Assembly: GCA_036768485.1 (NCBI GenBank)
Contig: JAVLUZ010000408.1
Span: forward strand, 124,001-188,000
Direction: 5' to 3'
Source of the DNA: Mermis nigrescens
Lineage: Eukaryota; Nematoda; Enoplea; Mermithida; Mermithidae
DNA length: 64,000 bases
Shown: piece after piece, positions 57,231 to 64,000 of the stretch
Numbering within the stretch: the stretch's first letter is position 1
Layout: the number at the start of each line of letters is the position of its first letter
Program-made: the position numbers and the translations under genes
The notes under the pieces: generated by a model
The model's input: only the letters and a program-made list of their open reading frames with translations
Told to the model about the DNA's origin: nothing
Databases searched by the model: none

Positions 57231-60200
57231 CAGTGATGGGACCGAGGGTACATTTTGGACCGTCGGCCTCAGCCGAGGCAATTTAAAATCCTTGCCTCGG
57301 CCGAGGCCGACCGATGCCGAGGGTCGTGCTAGGAATGTACGAGGAATAGTCTATTATACGAGTATGTTGATGTTGATGGTAAGATGCAAGTAAGTCATAC
57401 TTAAAGTTATCATGTCGCAATGTTCATAAGTGGGAATAACGTTGGATTCAATAATTAAAGTGAAAAACTCATTTTGTGAGACATTTAAGTCTTTTATAAC
57501 TTCTATTCACGTAAACACGATTGTGTTGATGCATTTTATCAGTTACATATGTATAGTAGGCGGTGAGGTGAGATTTAGAAATCTAAGATCAGTAGATTGC
57601 GAATCAATCTCATTCTGTTAAATGAAACAGAAAATTAAAAAGATGCATTATTCGATAACTAAAATGCGATAAGTAACATCGAGTTAGATATATTATGATT
57701 AGAGCTGTACCAGGGCCTGGCCCCGGCACCGGGGTCATAAGATTTTAATATTGTTCTTAGATGCAAATTGCTGCATTTATTGAAATGAGTAAGCTCATCA
57801 CTTAGGTAATGAGCGGAAACTACTGTAGTTTCAGCAGTCACACTTTTATTTCGCTATGGAAGTCAACAAACTTAGTTCAATAAATTCTTCTGAGACAAAA
57901 CTGATGAAATTTATAATTATTACAATCAATCAAGTCAACAGATTTGCAACTTGCAATAATCATTGTTGAATGATGTCAACTTATACCTTTCAGTCATAGC
58001 TGCATTTGCATGGCATTTGTGGTCTGGGGGTTGTCTGCTCTGGGGGTCATAGAGATTTTGCAGGCTAAAATGATATTGAGAATGGATAAAAAGTTTAAAG
58101 AGCGTATTGATTCTCATGTTCTGACCCATTTTATTCATTTTTAGCGTTGACTGCTGTTCGCTTCTGGCCTTAATCTTACATATTTATCGCCTAAGTGCAT
58201 GCCTGCTTACAGCTGTAGTAGATGCGAGAGCAGTACATTATACATATATCTCGCTGCATAAAACCCTAATTGAAAATTAAATTGATTTCATACAATGCCT
58301 TATAAAATTCTTGATTATGTTGGTTTAATTTAAAGGGCATTCAATTGCTTACTCAAAAAGCTGAAAAAGCGAAGCGTATAAAGTTACAATGCAATCATAA
58401 ACAGCATATAAATATTCAATATAAGGAAGGAAAAATTTTACAGCTGAATATGATCTTAGCTCGAGTAAACGTGCTATGTGTTATAATTATAATTATTTTT
58501 ACTTATCATTTTATTATTAATATTACTATTATTACTATTTTCTTATTTTTTATCACTATTATTATGAGACAAATAAGAGCTGGGTGCACATAAATTTATA
58601 TTACATTACATAAAGAATGTCAGCATGAGGAAGTCGACACGCGATACAGTATCTTTCTACGCCCCCGCGCCGGTACAGCTCTGATTGAGATTGAACCCTT
58701 CTTGCAGTATGGCGTTTTTGCATTGAATACTATCTATGATTTATAGAATTTGTAACAATTTTGAGACAAAACACGCTACTTTTGAGACAAAGGCTCTTTA
58801 TCATATGCACAGCGCGGCCGATCTGGATGGGCCAAATGACCTCAAAAATTGGTATTAACACTAAAATAGCGTTAAAACACAATTATTACAGTTTCTGGTC
58901 AACCTAAAGCACTTTTAAAGAAAATTTTCGTTTTCTTGTTTATGTCTTTATGTCTTCATTTTGCCGCATTTTCCCAAAAAATTTCCCATTTTTCAATGAT
59001 GGTGGCTAGACCCCACCCCCAACCCCCTACGTGCATACATGCTCCTGATTCGTCAGATCCGGGATATCCAGACATGAGGCAGTACTTTTCAAAGCTGTCG
59101 AGGTTTAGCCTCAAAAATCCGTCATTTAAAAGCAAAATGATTTTGTCTTGTTTCTGCGTCTTTAGAATCATTTTCCTTACAGAAATTTGATTAAGAGTTT
59201 CAAGATTAATAGAAAATACTACAGTTTATCAACATGTCATTAAATAGCGTTTAACGCTAATTTCTGGCAGAAAATATAATAAAGGAAAGGTATGATCAGC
59301 GGCAAGTAAAATTGCTGCAGACATTTTATAACTTAAGCTAACTTTTGTAGCCTCCCTTCAAGATAAACAATACATGAATTGAAGCTGGCGCAGAGCGCCA
59401 GCAGTTTTCGATATTTTTATCATTTTAGGCTGATTTTTGCATTTTTCTGAATAAACGCAATCTAGTAATTAAATTAGCGCCGGTGTCGCGTCGTTAAGCG
59501 TCCGGGCGGTAAAGTGTCCGGCCGGACACTTTACGATGCGGCAAAGTGTCCGGTGGACACATTACGATGAGCAGTAAAGTGTCCGGCCTTGCCGTAAAAG
59601 TGTCCGGGTCATCTTCTTATTTTTCGTAACAGTAGCGAAGTTGCATATGCATGTAAGTACTTATTCAACAATAAACTGACTATTGTTTACGCACAATGCA
59701 ATGCTGTGACCTTTGACCGCTTGTTATGATCAAAAATCGTATGACTTTTTGGTTGCTTCTGATGCATAAATATTCTGGACTTCATTTAAAACATTTGGCC
59801 GTTATCGAAAGTGCGTTGCGAATTGGAGGCTCTGATCCTCCAAAGTTTCTGGAAAACATCTTTGAATTTCGGCGGTTAATCGAAAGGTTGGTGAAATATT
59901 CCCCTGAAAATATGGCCCTGTGTCTATATATATCAGCATTTTTAGGTGACATCACCAATTCGCTGTAAATAAAAATTTGTCTTGGTACCCAATTTTCCAT
60001 CATTCCAAAAATCATGCAGTGCAGCAATCGTCTGTGCTTAATTGTTTCATTTCTTAACCAGCAAGAGCATTCCTAAATGACATTACGCTACACAAACGTA
60101 GGCCGGACACTTTAAGACGGACCCGGACACTACGGCATCTTAAAGTGTCCGGCCGGACACTTTACGATGCCGGACTTTTTACCGCGTGACACTATTTTAA

Positions 60201-60813
60201 GCTTAATTTAGCAGCTTTCTGAAGATAAGCATTGCAGTAATTGAATGTCGCGCAAGTGCCAAAAATCCTTGTCATTTTCGTCCTTTTAGGCTAAATACAG
60301 CACGTCAAAAGACAAGCAAAGCAGGAATTATACATGGCCCAGAGGTCAGAAATCGAAATTATTTTTTTTCTTTGAGCTCAATTTTATAGCTTTCCGAATA
60401 TAAGCTGAGCAATGCTGAAAATTTTAGCTATAGAAAAACAATATGGAAAAAAGAAATAGGATGACGTTTATAGAATCAAAAGATCTAAAATGACTACAAT
60501 AACGGTGGTTCAATTCGTGTAAGTGCAATGTTGATAGGTACACGCAAAGCTTTTTATGACAAAACGTCTAACAAACATTGAAAAGAACAGCACCAAAGGC
60601 AAAACATATAGCAGTGAACAATTTATTTTCAGTGTGGGTGATTCAGAGGACTGATAAACAAAGAACAGATTAAGTCGTTAGAATAAATTAAACTTGCCAA
60701 AATTTTATTTCAACTTTCAGCGCCTCGGCACTTTTTAGCTTTACCGTTGGGGCCAAGGCCGAGGCTCCAAAAAAACGCTGAGCCTTGCGGAGGCCGAGGC
60801 CTCAGTCAATCAC
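57231..60813. mobile_element. Possible 3.6-kb hAT-like element with CAGTGAT ends
   Basis: CAGTGATGGGACCGAGG at the left and CCTCAGTCAATCACTG at the right, with GGCCTCGGCCGAGGCC words near both ends. Flanks GTCAGGGG and CATAGGGG match at 5 of 8. The interior holds no recognisable transposase. Confidence 0.5.
59485..60190. repeat. Family H material
   Basis: GCGCCGGTGTCGCGTCG, then repeated GTCCGGCCGGACACTTTACG words at 59500-59610 and 60100-60180, as in 39484-40430. An 80-codon open frame (59726-59968) lies between without recognised homology. Confidence 0.55.
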
Positions 60814-60949
60814 TGCATAGGGGATCAAAAGAATTTTCTTCTTGTCTTGTAAGTCGATCGTAAAATAATATCTTTCAGGCATTGTAACAGTGGGTTTAAG
60901 ACAGATCCACACCGAAAGTTGGACGTCCCGATCACGATTTATATTTTCG

Positions 60950-63654
<2,705 letters not shown>

Positions 63655-63735
<81 letters not shown>
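63655..63735. repeat. TA microsatellite, right half
   Basis: About 80 bp of (TA)n, the probable continuation of 61593-61742 before the insertion. Nothing recognised from 63736 to 64000. Confidence 0.95.
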
Positions 63736-63740
<5 letters not shown>

Positions 63741-64000
63741 ATAGAACACTTAGGTACTGTATATGAGAGTCACTCCAGAAGTCCTTAGCCTCTGAGTCAA
63801 TATTTTGTTTAAATTGTTTATTTTATTCTTTTTTAGTAAACCATACATCCAATAGCTTATGTTTAAATTATCAAATTAATAGGTTGTCAATAAGCTGTGC
63901 AGGGTTAATTTGAGTTCATCGAATTTCGGCACTTATAGAAATGTGCGAAAATCATTCAAACGAACATTTTCGGGCTATGATACTTTTTGCCTTGAAACTT

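Noticed and set aside
59726..59968. 80-codon plus-strand open frame
   Set aside because: Sits within family H and putative hAT sequence, has no recognised domain and has a competing frame on the other strand.

Overview
The window is animal nuclear DNA: AT-rich, intron-dominated and crowded with non-autonomous transposons. There is no bacterial gene organisation, and no tRNA, rRNA or CRISPR array was recognised. Two conserved metazoan genes can be reconstructed exon by exon, with GT-AG junctions and matching codon phases. Both are on the minus strand. PPP1R8 (NIPP1, nuclear inhibitor of protein phosphatase 1) has six exons between 56682 and 46852 and encodes about 339 residues. NELFCD (negative elongation factor subunit C/D, TH1) has nine exons between 43014 and 18231 and encodes about 659 residues once a one-base frame break in exon 3 is allowed for. 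NELF is reported as absent from Caenorhabditis, so an arthropod or other non-Caenorhabditis invertebrate is likelier; the species cannot be named from this sequence.

Layout. 1-18 kb: repeats, one well-spliced minus-strand exon of an unrecognised gene (2183-2425), a 3.6-kb field of degenerate CTTTACAC tandem repeats (about 4550-8215), a 17-base gap (8216-8232), and two weak plus-strand coding-like islands (12.4-12.75 kb and 15.26-15.39 kb). 18.2-43.0 kb: NELFCD, whose introns (0.24-5.9 kb) are almost entirely mobile-element debris. 43-46.85 kb: spacer. 46.85-56.7 kb: PPP1R8. 56.7-64 kb: nested TIR elements and TA microsatellites.

The repeats fall into families named here for convenience. A: about 30 modules with GGGCAGCACCAAAATTCTGG at one end and a CACGCCCA-type end at the other. 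B: CATACATG ends with 8-bp target duplications, hAT-like. C: TTTGTACATGTACAAA palindromes. D: CCCCAGAATCCGG type. E: GCTATATAGCC tandem units. F: CATACATGTAACGG ends. G: GTACTGTCCGGCGATTTTGAG type. H: GGACACTTTAAGG type. There are also Tc1/mariner-like MITEs with CAGTGCTCGCC ends. Several nested insertions are readable from their target duplications.

No convincing new biological system was found. The best leads are an hAT-like insertion whose target duplication overlaps a PPP1R8 5' splice site, the frame break in NELFCD exon 3, related MITEs parked just upstream of two successive NELFCD 3' splice sites, an intronic minisatellite that repeats a splice-donor-like motif, and the recurrence of the GCGAAGC mini-hairpin motif across repeat families.
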